From Paramecium octaurelia (lineage: Eukaryota > Ciliophora > Oligohymenophorea > Peniculida > Parameciidae), in NCBI GenBank assembly GCA_905182995.1, contig CAJJDP010000026.1, positions 604,879-668,878 of the forward strand: DNA of 64,000 bases, written 5' to 3'. The first letter of the stretch is position 1, and every line of letters starts with the position of its first letter. Positions 35,631-46,389 of this stretch are shown piece by piece. Below the pieces are notes generated by a model. The model worked only from the letters and a program-made list of their open reading frames with translations. It was not told the DNA's origin and did no database searches. A program made the position numbers and the translations under genes.

Positions 35631-37597
35631 TCAAACATAATGGATATACTTCTCTTAAACTCCCAAACTCGTCAATGCTTGAGGAACTGCTTAATTCATT
35701 ACAGGAGGTCCACAAACATAAAACTTGTCATATTAAGACAACTGTCCCAATTACTATCTCATAAACTCCTTATCAAATCTCTCATTGACACAAGTAAAAC
35801 CCTCAATTTATTCTGTTATTTTCAAAATCATCCTAAAGCTTTGCTCCTCTAATTCATTTTATAAAGACATTAAACTTTTAAATATTTCTAACCCAATTAA
35901 TTCTGATTTATGAGCAATTGCTAAAACTAATGTAATATGCAGACCATTGCTGAATTAGCATTCAAATGGATTCAACCTCTCCGCTACTTTCTGACCGAAT
36001 TTTTTCTTTACAATTTGGTAAGTTGCAGATTACAACTAAAAATCTAACAAATCCAAAAAGGGCAAAATTCCTGTTCCTCCACAAACTATTACAACCCTAC
36101 CCTTATTTGGCAATCCCAAGGAAGGTCCATATGGCCCTTCAATTTCATAATCCTCATTTAAATGAGAATGGATATATTATGAAAAACCAAAATTTGACTC
36201 GTACTTCTTTATAATTAATGGCAGTTCGTTTAAATACCTTGCTTGCTAATCCATTGATACAATATCTTCCGATTTGATCTTATTCAATTACTAAATCAGA
36301 TTTATTAACTTTTCTCTGTATTAAATATTTTCAGGAGCCATACTTACTACAGAAGTATATTGCCTTACAGAAATATTTTTGTTCACTGAAGATTTAATTT
36401 GATAGTATTTTCCAAATTAATGAAGATTAGTCAACTTAGACTCTATCTATTTTGATGAATTCTTAAATCCAAATAGACTTATTTTTTCAGATATCATTAA
36501 GTGATTTACCAAAGTCCATTTGTTAATATTTTATTAAGTTACATTTTCATTGGAATTTGCATTTAAATGTCCGATCGTTTATCTTTAAATCAAAGTTATC
36601 ACTCTATTAGAATGAGTATAGGCTGCCGTATTTCCATCCTCTAAACTTTACCCCCCATAGATGAATCTTGAGATTTCTCTTCCCTTTGTCTTCTCCCAAA
36701 AGTATTGTCCTCCAGGATGTACAAAACCTGTCAAATCGACAATGCTGTTATTAAAAATAAACCACATTTTGTTACTATATTCCTTTTCAATATTCAGCTA
36801 ATCTATACAATTAAATGATTGATAATACCATTTTATATTAAATATTACACAAATAAGGAATCTTATATGCTCCCAGTTCTATCAGTAGGTTGATTTGCAG
36901 AATAAAAGTACTCGAAGAGAGTTCCCTTCTAATATAGCCATTCGAATATGATTCTCCAAAAAAATAACAAAGCATAAACTATCCAAAACATAATTAAGTT
37001 TCCTTTGCCTTCACCTTTCATATTACTATAAACTATATAGAATCCGAATCCGCATTAGATTTTACCAAGAAAATACATGCTGTATCCAAGATAGATGTGA
37101 CCCAAGGACATGATTTTGGTATATTTTTGAGGATTGCTTGATTCAATACATAATTTTAATATTACTCCTCCTGCACTCTATAATATCATCAGTCCCAAAT
37201 ATGCAAATCCTATGGGAGCATGAATGGAACCTAAATTCTAATTACCATAGAATTCAGGCGGATTCCAAATAGCTATCATGAGTATTTCTGCGATTACAGT
37301 AGGCACTACGCATAGACCCATGATGATACTATGCAAATTTAATCTATGTTTGCTCAATGATCCATATCTGTTAGCTAAAATGCCTAAATCAGCTAAAATT
37401 CCCCAAACAATAAAGTTAGCCCACTTGTGATAATAAAAAGCAGTGTGTTTTTCTTCTGAATCATTTCTGAGATCCACAAAACCAAACTCTTCTTCATTTT
37501 AAGACTGTAAAAATTTGTTTGATTATTCAAAGTCATTTTTACAGTTAGTCTAAAGGAAAAGGGACATGAGGATAAAGACTAAAAGTAGAATGGACAT
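35631..37597 (-). CDS. Cytochrome b561 / b5-like / b5 reductase fusion, copy 1
   Basis: One intron (26 nt) leaves 647 codons. A signal peptide (MSILLLVFILMSLFLQTN) is followed by a cytochrome b561-type membrane domain with histidines in YHKWANFIVWGILADLGI, KHRLNLHSIIMG, SIHAPIGFAYLGLM and MSLGHIYLGYSMYF. Then comes a cytochrome b5-like heme motif, IVDLTGFVHPGGQYFWE (about residue 275), and an FAD/NAD reductase: NISVRQYTSVVSMAPEN, EIEGPYGPSLGLPNKGRVVI, VCGGTGILPFLDLLD and YVCGPPVMNQAVPQAL. The predicted path is NAD(P)H to FAD to b5 to b561 heme across a membrane, as in ferric or quinone reductases; the acceptor is unknown. A paralogue lies at 46390-48358. Confidence 0.88.
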
Positions 37598-38379
37598 CAA
37601 TCAAAAATAAATGTAAATTTAGCATTTTTGGCTTCTAGTATGAATATGTTGATTATGTCATACATTTTATCATTAAAAAAGCAGAAAATAAACAATTGTA
37701 TAACTAAAGATGTGCAATTTCAAAATGAGAATTATTTAAACAAATATGTCATTAAAAATATGAATGAATATATTATGATAATTAATTAATAACAAGAAAA
37801 TTAACTTTTATTTCATACGTATTTTGATAATTGTAAACTTAGAATTAGTTTAAGAATGCTTATATAAATAGACTAACACATTTCTATTGAATTCAAACAT
37901 AAATTGTTAAATTAGAATAAATGTTGAGTATGGATTAATTTTATTTGAAAATTTGGAAACTTTGGTGAACTCAATTACCTAGATAGTTTGATTCTAAATA
38001 TCAATGAAATTTATAAGAATTAATCTATCTGATCATTGCAATTGATTTTTATAAGACAATATTATTCTTAATTCCAAAAAAAATTCTCAAATTTTTGATA
38101 ATATTTACGCCATAAAATTTGTATAATCACCTCCTCTTTACTTATTTAATTATTATTAAACAGATAATTAGCAATAGATATATCAAAGAATTATATAACC
38201 ATTTCTTCAATTCATGAAAAGAAAATCCTAATTGAGCATCTCTAGAATTTAAAAGTATTATTTATTTCTTTGGTCTAAATTAATTTCAAAACAATTTTAA
38301 CCTATACACATGAATAATTCAATGCACTATTAAATTTTGGTTTGAATTATTAATATAATTATAATTATTACAATATTTC
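37598..38379. other. AT-rich region, no clear gene
   Basis: About 780 bp lie between the start of the redox gene and the gene relic that begins at 38834 on the minus strand. Base composition is strongly AT with short repeats of TTAATTAA type. I see no defensible gene. Confidence 0.4.
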
Positions 38380-38834
38380 CATATAGATTTTATATTCAAA
38401 AATAAAAACTATTATGTAAAATCTTTTGCTACCCATCTTGAATTAGAAAACCTCTTCTATCCCTCTTTATTATGGATCATTTTTCATGAATTCATCAATT
38501 ATTTTCAATTATCCACAATCCTGATCTTCTGTTAATTCATCTAAAGAAGGATGAATAATATATTTCACACTTTGATATTTATTTTTTTTTCACAATAGCC
38601 ATTTAACAATTATTCTCCATCTATTCATCTTCCACTATTCCAGGTTTATAAATCTATAGCTTTAAATATTACTTCTTTATAATGAGTAAAAGTCAATTTT
38701 AAGTATTACTACAAATGCATATTTTCTCCTTTGTCTATATTTCGATTGTTTGTGATATGCAATTTACTAACGATGGTATTTGGTTTGTAAGCAGTATTTT
38801 GTTTAAGGTTCATCAATTTTATCATTTGTAACAT
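38380..38834 (-). pseudogene. Gene relic with in-frame TGA and homopolymer frameshift
   Basis: From ATG at 38834 a coding-like frame runs for about 66 codons (MLQMIKLMNLKQNTAYKPN, YLKLTFTHYKEVIFKAIDLQ, TWNSGR), then a TGA where TGG would fit, then IDGEQLLNGYCEKK. The frame then shifts by one base in a run of nine A residues (about 38582-38590), after which a second coding-like stretch follows: SVKYIIHPSLDELTEDQDCG, LKIIDEFMKNDPQQRGIEEV. The two parts read well together only if one base is added in the run. No domain recognised. Likely a decaying gene; the 3' limit is approximate. A different reading of the same region, with a 24-nt intron, is possible. Confidence 0.35.
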
Positions 38835-38855
38835 AATTTGCGATTTTAATAATTT

Positions 38856-39741
38856 ATGAATAATAAGGAGGTAATCAATTTGTACATAGAAGACAGATAG
38901 GATACCTTAGAATGGATGGGAGATGAGGTTGAAATAGAGACTCTTGATGAAGTGGTGACATTCATTCTAAATGACATAAAGCAAAAATATCAAACTGATC
39001 TCCTTACTTTGAGAGATCATGAGAATCAATATTATGAGATTGACCAGATAGTTGAATTCAAAAGACCTCATACATACATCACAATACCATAGAGACAAGA
39101 TGTGAAGACTTTAGCAAAGGTATTAAGTGGACTAAGCTAAGAATGAAGTGAGATTAAATCGTAATATTTACACAATCAAAAATGGCAGTATACTATTGGA
39201 GAAGTATAAAGGGGCACGTAAAGTAGAATGCGTCGATTACCAATTGAGTGCCATAAAAAAGGCGAATCAAAAATATGTGGATACCTTAATAGGCATTTTT
39301 GATGATTTAGTTATCCAACCAAAAAAAAGAAACTCTATTAAGAACGAAGCAGTAAAGCCAATTCAATTTCAAAAAGAACCTGAATCTCCAAAATTTGGAT
39401 AATCTCCTAAAGAAAGCCTCTCTCCTAGTTGGATCTAAAGGAAATAACTTAGTGATAGCAGCAAGAAAAATGATTTAAAGTAGCTTACAATCGATGAGGT
39501 ATGATATTGCAAATGAGAGTAGGTAGCCAAACATAACACCATCAATTCGGCATGGATTGTTATCAACTCCAAAGTTTATGATGTTACTAAATACTTGAAT
39601 AAACATCCTGGAGGTCAAGAGGAACTCATGAAAGGTGTAGGAACTGATGGAACTGCCTTATTCATGTAAAATCATCCTTGGGTCAATGCCCATTATTTAT
39701 TAGAACAGTTTTAAGTTGGATTTTTAATCAATCATAAATGA
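38856..39741 (+). CDS. Protein with C-terminal cytochrome b5 domain
   Basis: Two introns (22 nt ending AAG, 24 nt) leave 280 codons. The last 80 residues form a cytochrome b5 heme-binding domain: LTIDEVAKHNTINSAWIVIN, SKVYDVTKYLNKHPGGQEEL with the first axial histidine in HPGG, and LFMQNHPWVNAHYLLEQFQV with the second in NHPWV. The N-terminal 190 residues are charged, contain EWMGDEVEIETLDEVVTFIL, and match no family I know; no membrane anchor is visible, so it is probably soluble. A b5 domain carries single electrons. Its position between the two b561-b5-b5 reductase paralogues is suggestive, but a shared pathway is only inference. Confidence 0.85.
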
Positions 39742-39769
39742 ATTTCATATCTATATATCTAAATATAAC

Positions 39770-40833
39770 TCAAACATCTATAGGTGGCATTGTATCTCCT
39801 TCCACAATGTGAGACTCATGCTCTTCTCCCAATTTATATTTGTCAGACAATATGTATTTGCTAGATTATAACAATTGGTCTATGAATTCAACATTCCTTT
39901 CCAAATTTTTATTATACTCAAAGACCAAAGAACCTCGGAAATGCATCAATTTTAACATGTCTACCAACTAAATTACATTCATATTTAGATTATTACATGT
40001 GAGTAACTAACAATGCCTTCAGACAAATTCTATTGTTTTATGTATTTCTCTTCAAATATAAAGTTTTTCAAAAATATTGTGTTATATTGTTCATCAACAT
40101 GTTAATAAAGGGTTGCCAATATTTCTCTATTCTAATCTAATTCACTTTATTGAGGATTTGCATATCTGTAAATGTTAAAGTTGACACTCTTCAAAGTTTT
40201 CTGTTAATTTGCCAATTTAAATAATAAATCATATGTGAATTTTGGATTATAACTAAGTACATGATTCACTTCAAAGTTAAATGAATTCTCAATCACGCTT
40301 TGTAAATCATCTAACTCTTCCTTCACTAAACTCAAAAACTCTTACTCTTTATCGATGTTTCCATCATGTTTTAAGGCATAAAAATAACATAATCTTATAT
40401 ACCATAAAAACTTAGAATTGTGTCTTATTTTGATCAGTCTTCAATTTGAATAGATGTTAGCAAATCTGTAGTAATGCCTTTTGCTCTAACTTTCTAAAAT
40501 TGCCATCCCTCAGTATTGTAGGAACATTTACACTGACACCACGAACTAAGTTTTTCATTTATTCTCAGACATACATATGAAAAAGGAGGGATCGAAAATT
40601 TTCTTAATACATTCATCATTATGCTCAGCCAAGAATTCCATAAGTTCGGCTTGATCATTTAGATTATAGATAATTCGATGTATTTTTAAGTCTCTTAACT
40701 TCTGAAAATCGTTGAAATCTTTTAAGCTATTAATCCGAACACTTAAACTAATCGCACTCTTGTCGAACTCATAGATTTAGTCTCTAATAACATTTACAGA
40801 AAACTTATATAAACATCGATTGATAAATTTCAT
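39770..40833 (-). pseudogene. Lineage-specific gene with a single in-frame TGA
   Basis: With three introns (29, 25, 29 nt) the interval reads as 327 codons from ATG 40833 to TGA 39770, interrupted once by TGA at 40441-40443. Coding character is strong on both sides: YEFDKSAISLSVRINSLKDF and VNVPTILRDGNFRKFANIYS before, RLIKIRHNSKFLWYIRLCYF, LKHDGNIDKEQEFLSLVKEE, HLVDMLKLMHFRGSLVFEYN after. The layout of short helical segments recalls organellar RNA-binding helical-repeat proteins, but I cannot assign a family. A TGG codon at the TGA would restore the reading frame continuity. It may be a decaying gene, an error, or a wrong splice choice around the second intron. Confidence 0.5.
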
Positions 40834-41061
40834 CTTATTTTATACAATTAGATTATTACTCTTATAATAAATGTAATTTTGAGTTTAATCATATATCAAT
40901 ATAATCAAAATCTGAATACTCATACTTGAATCTATATCACTTTTTTACATTTATCATATTAGATTCATCTATTTATAGAATACGTTTGTAATAACAATTT
41001 GTTAGTTATTTGCATACTATTTCCTTCTTAATTGGCTTTATAATTAAATTTTATTATATTC

Positions 41062-41432
41062 ATGCTTATTAGGTTATCCACAAACATAATCAAGAGAATT
41101 CGATAAACTTACTGTGTTCAAGTATCTGTTCTATTAAATTTAAGAATTAAACAAGAACTCAATTAGAAACCATCTCCAAAATTGATGATCTAGAAAAAGT
41201 ATAATTAGAATGGATTAATTTGGCAAAGCAAAAAAATGATAATACATCTGATTAAGATGATGAAAAAAACGAATAAGAGAATAAGAAAGAAACCAAAGCA
41301 AATGAAGATTTATAGGAGAGTGAAAGCGAATCTGATGATGATGATGAACCTAAGGGAGGAAGAAAAATACCAATTGTTGAATTAGTCAAAGGCTTTATTC
41401 CTAGACTGCTAAGACCAGAACCTCAAGAGTGA
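41062..41432 (+). CDS. Small acidic protein, possibly mitochondrial
   Basis: One intron (23 nt, ending AAG) leaves 116 codons. The start MLIRLSTNIIKRIRQTYC is a plausible mitochondrial presequence (basic, no acids). It is followed by a helical and very acidic middle (SDQDDEKNEQENKKE, ESESESDDDDEPK) and a basic, hydrophobic C-terminus, GGRKIPIVELVKGFIPRLLR. I do not recognise a family. The clear switch in charge along the chain and the in-phase intron support a real gene. Confidence 0.6.
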
Positions 41433-41989
41433 TATTTATATTTAGTGTGATTTTATCAAGACTATTAAAAATTCATTTCAAATATTAAAACATATCCTGA
41501 AAAACATATTATTGAACAATCTTTCTGTGAATTTCATCAATACATTGCCATAAAACATTGAGAATTATGATAATCAACTAAAGGGGTTAAAAATGTTCAA
41601 TTAATCGTTTGTATTAGCACACTTATACTTATGCTGATATTATAAAAAAGGATGAGCCAAAATAAAGGTGTAAATAGTACTATTAAAACATAAATAGGCT
41701 TGTATTAAATAACTATTGCAGACAAAAATGAATAGGTTGGTTATCCGCTTAAACTGTACATTTTAATAAATTGAAGAGGTTGATTTATCCACTATCTAAG
41801 TAAAATAGTTTATTATAAATAGTTCCTACAAAAATACTTTAGTTATTGAATCATATGTGTTCATTTTTACATTCATATTTTGAATCAAATACTTTGGTAA
41901 TTCTAAACTTAATATATTTAAAGCACAAGCTATTATATCATAATAATTAGTTCAATTCAGATTTCGGTGTAGAAATTTTAATTATTAAA
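41433..41989. other. Intergenic region, no clear gene
   Basis: These 557 bp lie between the small acidic protein and the alpha-tubulin acetyltransferase. TGA codons occur in all frames at roughly the chance rate. I see no gene. Confidence 0.45.
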
Positions 41990-42831
41990 ATGCAATTTAA
42001 CTTTTTAATCTCAAAATGCATGTCAGTTAATGAAAATGGCATGACCATTTTAAATGGAACACCATAACGCAATCCATGCCTTGATGAATTGATCACAACA
42101 ATGGGGGATGCATCTGCAAAAGTAATTGATATTAATCTATACAAGGCATAAAATTTGAAATAAGTTATAACTAGTCCATCCAGATTTTATTAAACTGATT
42201 AAAAATTGTATATCAAATCAGAAGGAAAAGTATGAATACAAAATAAACTTATTAGTAATGCTTAGGAATTTTAAAAATTGGGAAGAAAAACCTATTTCAT
42301 AGAGATTTGAGTGGATTAGTTAGAGAAATATAGCCATTGTGTGTGTTGGATTTCTATGTGCATGAATCAGTCTAGAGAAGAGGAATTGGCAAAGAACTAT
42401 TTGAAGAAATGCTGAGATGTGAAACTATTATGCCAGAGAAATTAGCATATGACAGACCATCTCCAAAATTACTTGGCTTCTTAAAAAAGCATTATCATCT
42501 CTCAAATTATATATCTTAGAATAACAATTTTGTTATCTTCTCATAATATTTCGAGAATAGATAGTAGAATTCCAATTAAAAATTGGCCTCCTAGACCTCG
42601 TACTATCAAACTATAGTAACGCCTTCGAAAATGGAATAATTAGGATCTTTGATGTAATAAATGACAATTTCCTCAACAAAATCAAAGAATCAAACATAGT
42701 AGTAGATAAAATCTTAAGCTCCTTGGGCTACAGATTAAAAATCACAATCAAATGTATAGAATGAACTTAATTTTTAGATGTATCAAACAACTACAGGACT
42801 TATGTCAGCTTAAATTTAGAAAAAAATATGA
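41990..42831 (+). CDS. ATAT1: Alpha-tubulin N-acetyltransferase
   Basis: One intron (26 nt) leaves 272 codons. The GNAT core matches MEC-17/ATAT1 closely: [56 protein letters not shown] with the catalytic aspartate in LDF and the acetyl-CoA loop [13 protein letters not shown], then [20 protein letters not shown] and [11 protein letters not shown]. The enzyme acetylates lysine 40 of alpha-tubulin in the microtubule lumen, abundant in ciliary axonemes. The last 90 residues are a Gln/Ser-rich tail, probably disordered. The start was taken at the ATG before QFNFLISK; the frame is open upstream without an ATG. Confidence 0.95.
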
Positions 42832-42912
42832 TCTTATAATACTGAAAATGGAATTTCAATTCATTTATATTATTCGAATAATAATTACATAAATGATTTT
42901 CTAACAAAATAA

Positions 42913-44240
42913 TCATAACTCCCTAGCACTTTACATCCATGATTCTTTTAAATAACAGTTTGAAGTCTGCTATTCAACTCCAAAATAGAATAATCCATTT
43001 GGAACAGAATTTAATTCATCAAAAGTTTGATTCAAATACTTTTATGTCATTCTAATTGGAGGAGGGGAAGTATACAAGTAGAAATCAAGGTTTCTATTTT
43101 CTAACATCTGCGCATAATCTATAATTTCAATACTCTTACATCCTATATCAAATCATATAAGGCTTTCAATGTTTCTAATGGACCAAAGATGGCCTAAACG
43201 ATTACACTATTTGGAAATTAAATTCTAATATCTGTTTTGGCAAATATTGGCTTGCTAAGAAGGTCCAAATATTCCTTCTTTCTTTTAGATGCAAATTACT
43301 ATTCTTCTAATGACTATTAAAGATTTATCATTTAAATTATACCTATGCAACTTATTAAAGAAACTGCAAAAGCTGTTAATCTTTTTAAGGTTGTACTTCC
43401 TCATAATCGTCTTATCCTTGGATTTGCTATTGCAATTGCACTGGCGATTGTTGTTTTCTACCTATAAACACTTTAATTTCTCTATTAGTTATGGGTTAGC
43501 TCATAATTTGCTAAAATTACTAATTTATATTACAAATCTTTTCTGATGCAATTGTTCAAGCTTCTAAGAGAATGAATAAACATCATAGCCTTCGTGTTTG
43601 GCTAATTCTGAAGTGATGGATACATTCTAAGCTGAAGTGTGAATGATTGCTGCTTTTGGATTGAATCCAGAGTCCTTTTATGTATAATTCACTAATTCTT
43701 CTGCAGCCTCTTTCCAAATAGCTTGTTGTTCCATTTTATATTCAACTAGTAAAAATTCAGCTTCTAATTTCCAACCCAAATTCGCTAGATAATTTAATGC
43801 AGATTGGTATTTTAATATGTTATTTTAAAGAGTTTTAGAGGAGATGTTTATCCTCTATTTATCTAGACTAAGTGGATTCATCACTACATTGGAAATTATT
43901 TTAAAAAGTATTTCTAATGTTTTATAAAGTTAATCCTAATCTGAAATTTCTGAAAATATTTTAGCCAATTCTAATTGCCAGTTTTATTTCTAATCGTCTG
44001 GTCTTTGAACGTATTCCATTAGCAATTAGCCAATTCGCTTTGGAATTTTGAATTCATCGAAATTTTCTTACTTCATTTGTTTGATTGAGTCCTTTGTATC
44101 ATACCAATTTTCCTCTAGACTAAAATAGGCTAAGTTATATACATTGCAATGTATGGTTCTACCAAAGAGGTTGGCTTTCCCATCTCAAATGCAATTTGCT
44201 AAAGGGCCTATCTTGCATAAGAAGTAGACTTTTATTACAT
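42913..44240 (-). CDS. PUB and UBX domain protein (UBXN6-like)
   Basis: Four introns (23, 23, 29, 26 nt) leave 409 codons. A PUB domain spans about residues 90-160: LYKTLEILFKIISNVVMNPL, RINISSKTLQNNILKYQSAL, NYLANLGWKLEAEFLLVE. A UBX domain forms the C-terminus: TDIRIQFPNSVIVQAIFGPL, ETLKALYDLIQD, LDFYLYTSPPPIRM, YLNQTFDELNSVPNGLFYFG. PUB and UBX domains both dock on the AAA ATPase p97/VCP, and UBXN6 (UBXD1) combines them to steer p97 in endolysosomal damage and mitophagy. The N-terminal 85 residues are specific to this protein. It is convergent with the tubulin acetyltransferase and followed within 27 bp by the RBR ligase gene on the same strand. Confidence 0.85.
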
Positions 44241-44267
44241 TTAATTAATAATTATGAAAAATATAAA

Positions 44268-45557
44268 TCAACCAAATATTAATCCATAAAGGTAAGATAA
44301 CGCTCCGATGCCTACAAACATTAAATTGATTAAATGGGAATTTCTGCGATATTAGAATACTATAGATCCCAATATTAAATATACTAGTTATGAGCTAAAT
44401 AATTCTGATAAACTAAAAATGTTGAGTATTAGCAGAATACCAAGGGCTAAAAAATTAAATCTCGCCTATGATAGATAATGGTTGTGACTTATCATTAGCG
44501 GGATTTACCAAATAATCATGATCAAACCATTGAATCCCAAAAAGTAAAATAAAACTATACATAGGGCCGGAAGGAATATCCATGCAAAGCCCACTCTGTT
44601 GAAGTAACAAATCATTAGAATGATAATTGAAATCTCTACAACAAACCATACTACTGCTTTGAAAAATGTTATATCTAAATATGCCATAGAAAACCATAGG
44701 ACAAAATATTCAAAGGTCAACATTAAAATCGATCCTCCAAATGCAATTAGATTATCACAAATGCGTCTTCTATAATACAGTTCACGCATTGTTTTAATTA
44801 AGAGGAACATTCCAAAGCCAGTTCCAACTACTAAAACATTCATAACTAACAACTCCAATAGATAAAACAAAGGATAAAATACATAGAGGAAATAGTAGAA
44901 TACCCCAAGCTGATATAAAATATTGATGCCCATAGTTAGTAGTAACACAACTGATATTGCTCCTGAACCAAAACATTAGGATTCTTTATGCCTTCCCCAT
45001 TATTATTTACAATGCCAGCAAAATGGATGAGTACAAGCTTTACACGTCATGTGTTTACAACCTCCATTTCTTTGGATTAAAACCCCACAATTAGGACATT
45101 CATTTGCAGTAATAAAACAATAGCAAAATTCTCTAATGATTCCAAAAATATTTTTTATCAAATATTCTGTTTAAAACGTGTATGTAGACAAGGCAAAGTC
45201 TCTCCATGTTGTTTTGCATTCTAAACACTCAAGTTCGTTATCGCATTTATTTTCGAGTTCTATGTATCCAAAATATTTGCATTTTCCACTTGGACATGGA
45301 CGTATATCTTAATTTTTTAGATATTCTTTGAGCAAGATTTCTTGAATCTTACCTTCATAAGGTTATCGAGAACAATAACTTAATATTTCGTCTCTAGTAT
45401 AGGTGAATTTACAATCTTAATTTGGGCAATTAAGAATTTATATTGGCTTATCTCTATTTTTCTCCTCAAACCAATTTAGCAAGCATAATAAACAAAAGTG
45501 ACAGTCACATTTTGTTTGAAAATCAATTTCTGAAGTACATATTATGCAAATGTGCAT
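44268..45557 (-). CDS. RBR-type E3 ubiquitin ligase with C-terminal membrane segments
   Basis: A single exon of 430 codons starts MHICIICTSEIDFQTKCDCH. RING1 (C-x2-C ... HFCLLCLLNWF ... CPNQDC) lies at about residues 4-55, a central IBR zinc domain at about 85-125 (CPSGKCKYFGY, NELECLECKTTW), and RING2 at about 155-190: ECPNCGVLIQRNGGCKHMTC with the catalytic cysteine expected in NGGC, then HPFCWHC. Six or more hydrophobic segments follow from about residue 200 to the end (LLLTMGINILYQLGVFYYFL, LLVMNVLVVGTGFGMFLLI). RBR ligases pass ubiquitin through a thioester on RING2. Membrane-anchored relatives in animals are RNF144/RNF19; here the membrane part is larger. Neighbouring p62-like and UBX genes fit ubiquitin signalling. 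Confidence 0.9.
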
Positions 45558-45591
45558 TTAAATTATATATATTGAAATAAATAATATGCAA

Positions 45592-46372
45592 TCATTAAGT
45601 TTAATCTGATATCAAATCAACTAATTCTTCTAATGATAAGTGCTAATTTTATTTAACAATCTATTCAAATTATTCTGGAGAACCTTCAAAGATCTCACTT
45701 AAGTTTAATATTTTATTATTAAGCTCTTCCTCACTTTATTGCTGATTCCCCTATTTTTATTATAATTATTTATGTTCCAAATTAATCTATTATAATTAAT
45801 GATCCTTCTGCTTTGTTCCAAATAGCTCTGATTTCTTCTTCAAAAACGCCTCTTTTAAATCTATGACACTATTTTTTAGTTTTACTATATTAACAATTGA
45901 ACAGGTTCTTCACTTTATTCATTGATGTTTTAAAAAAACCATCGAAAAATTACTCTTGTTCTGGATTGGATATAATTAACAAAGGGTGAACTTAACCATG
46001 GTCTAAACAATTTTCACAAAACTCCCTATTTTCACAGACAATACATTTGTATCTAGCATTCATGATTGGGGAGGAGTGACATTGACTGCAAATTGTGTTT
46101 GGGTGAATAACCTTCTCTTTATCTTTTTCTTTAAGAATGATTTTGATTACTTGCTGATTCTCACTTTTTACCTTCTGTATTTATTCCTCACTATTAACAA
46201 CAAATTAAATGCCCTCAGAATTTAAATAGAAAAATTAGAACTCAGGAGGGAGAACTCGGCCTAATCGACCTTCTGCATATGATATTAGCTGTTAATACGA
46301 CATCTCTTTGAAATTTCCAGAGTATAAAAATGATTAGTTCAAAGAGGGAATTGATAATTTAAGATGTTACAT
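45592..46372 (-). CDS. p62/SQSTM1-NBR1-like protein: PB1, ZZ, UBA
   Basis: One intron (25 nt) leaves 252 codons. Residues 1-75 resemble a PB1 domain: a basic N-terminal strand QHLKLSIPSLNQSFLYSGNF and the acidic-loop strand EFQFFYLNSEGIQFVVNSEE. A ZZ zinc finger follows at about 90-130: ICSQCHSSPIMNARYKCIVC, FCENCLDHGQVHPL. A Gln/Lys-rich coiled coil leads to a UBA-like C-terminus, FEGSPEQFEQIVKQNQHLSL and EELVDLISDQ. This order (PB1-ZZ-UBA) is that of selective-autophagy receptors p62 and NBR1, which gather ubiquitinated cargo for autophagosomes. A LIR motif is not obvious. It ends 34 bp from the RBR ligase start and shares its strand. Confidence 0.75.
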
Positions 46373-46389
46373 ATTATAATATTAATATC

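Noticed and set aside
41433-41989. Extension of the small acidic protein with TGA read as tryptophan
   Set aside because: TGA occurs at about chance frequency there (five or more), and any frame is open if all three stops are read as sense.
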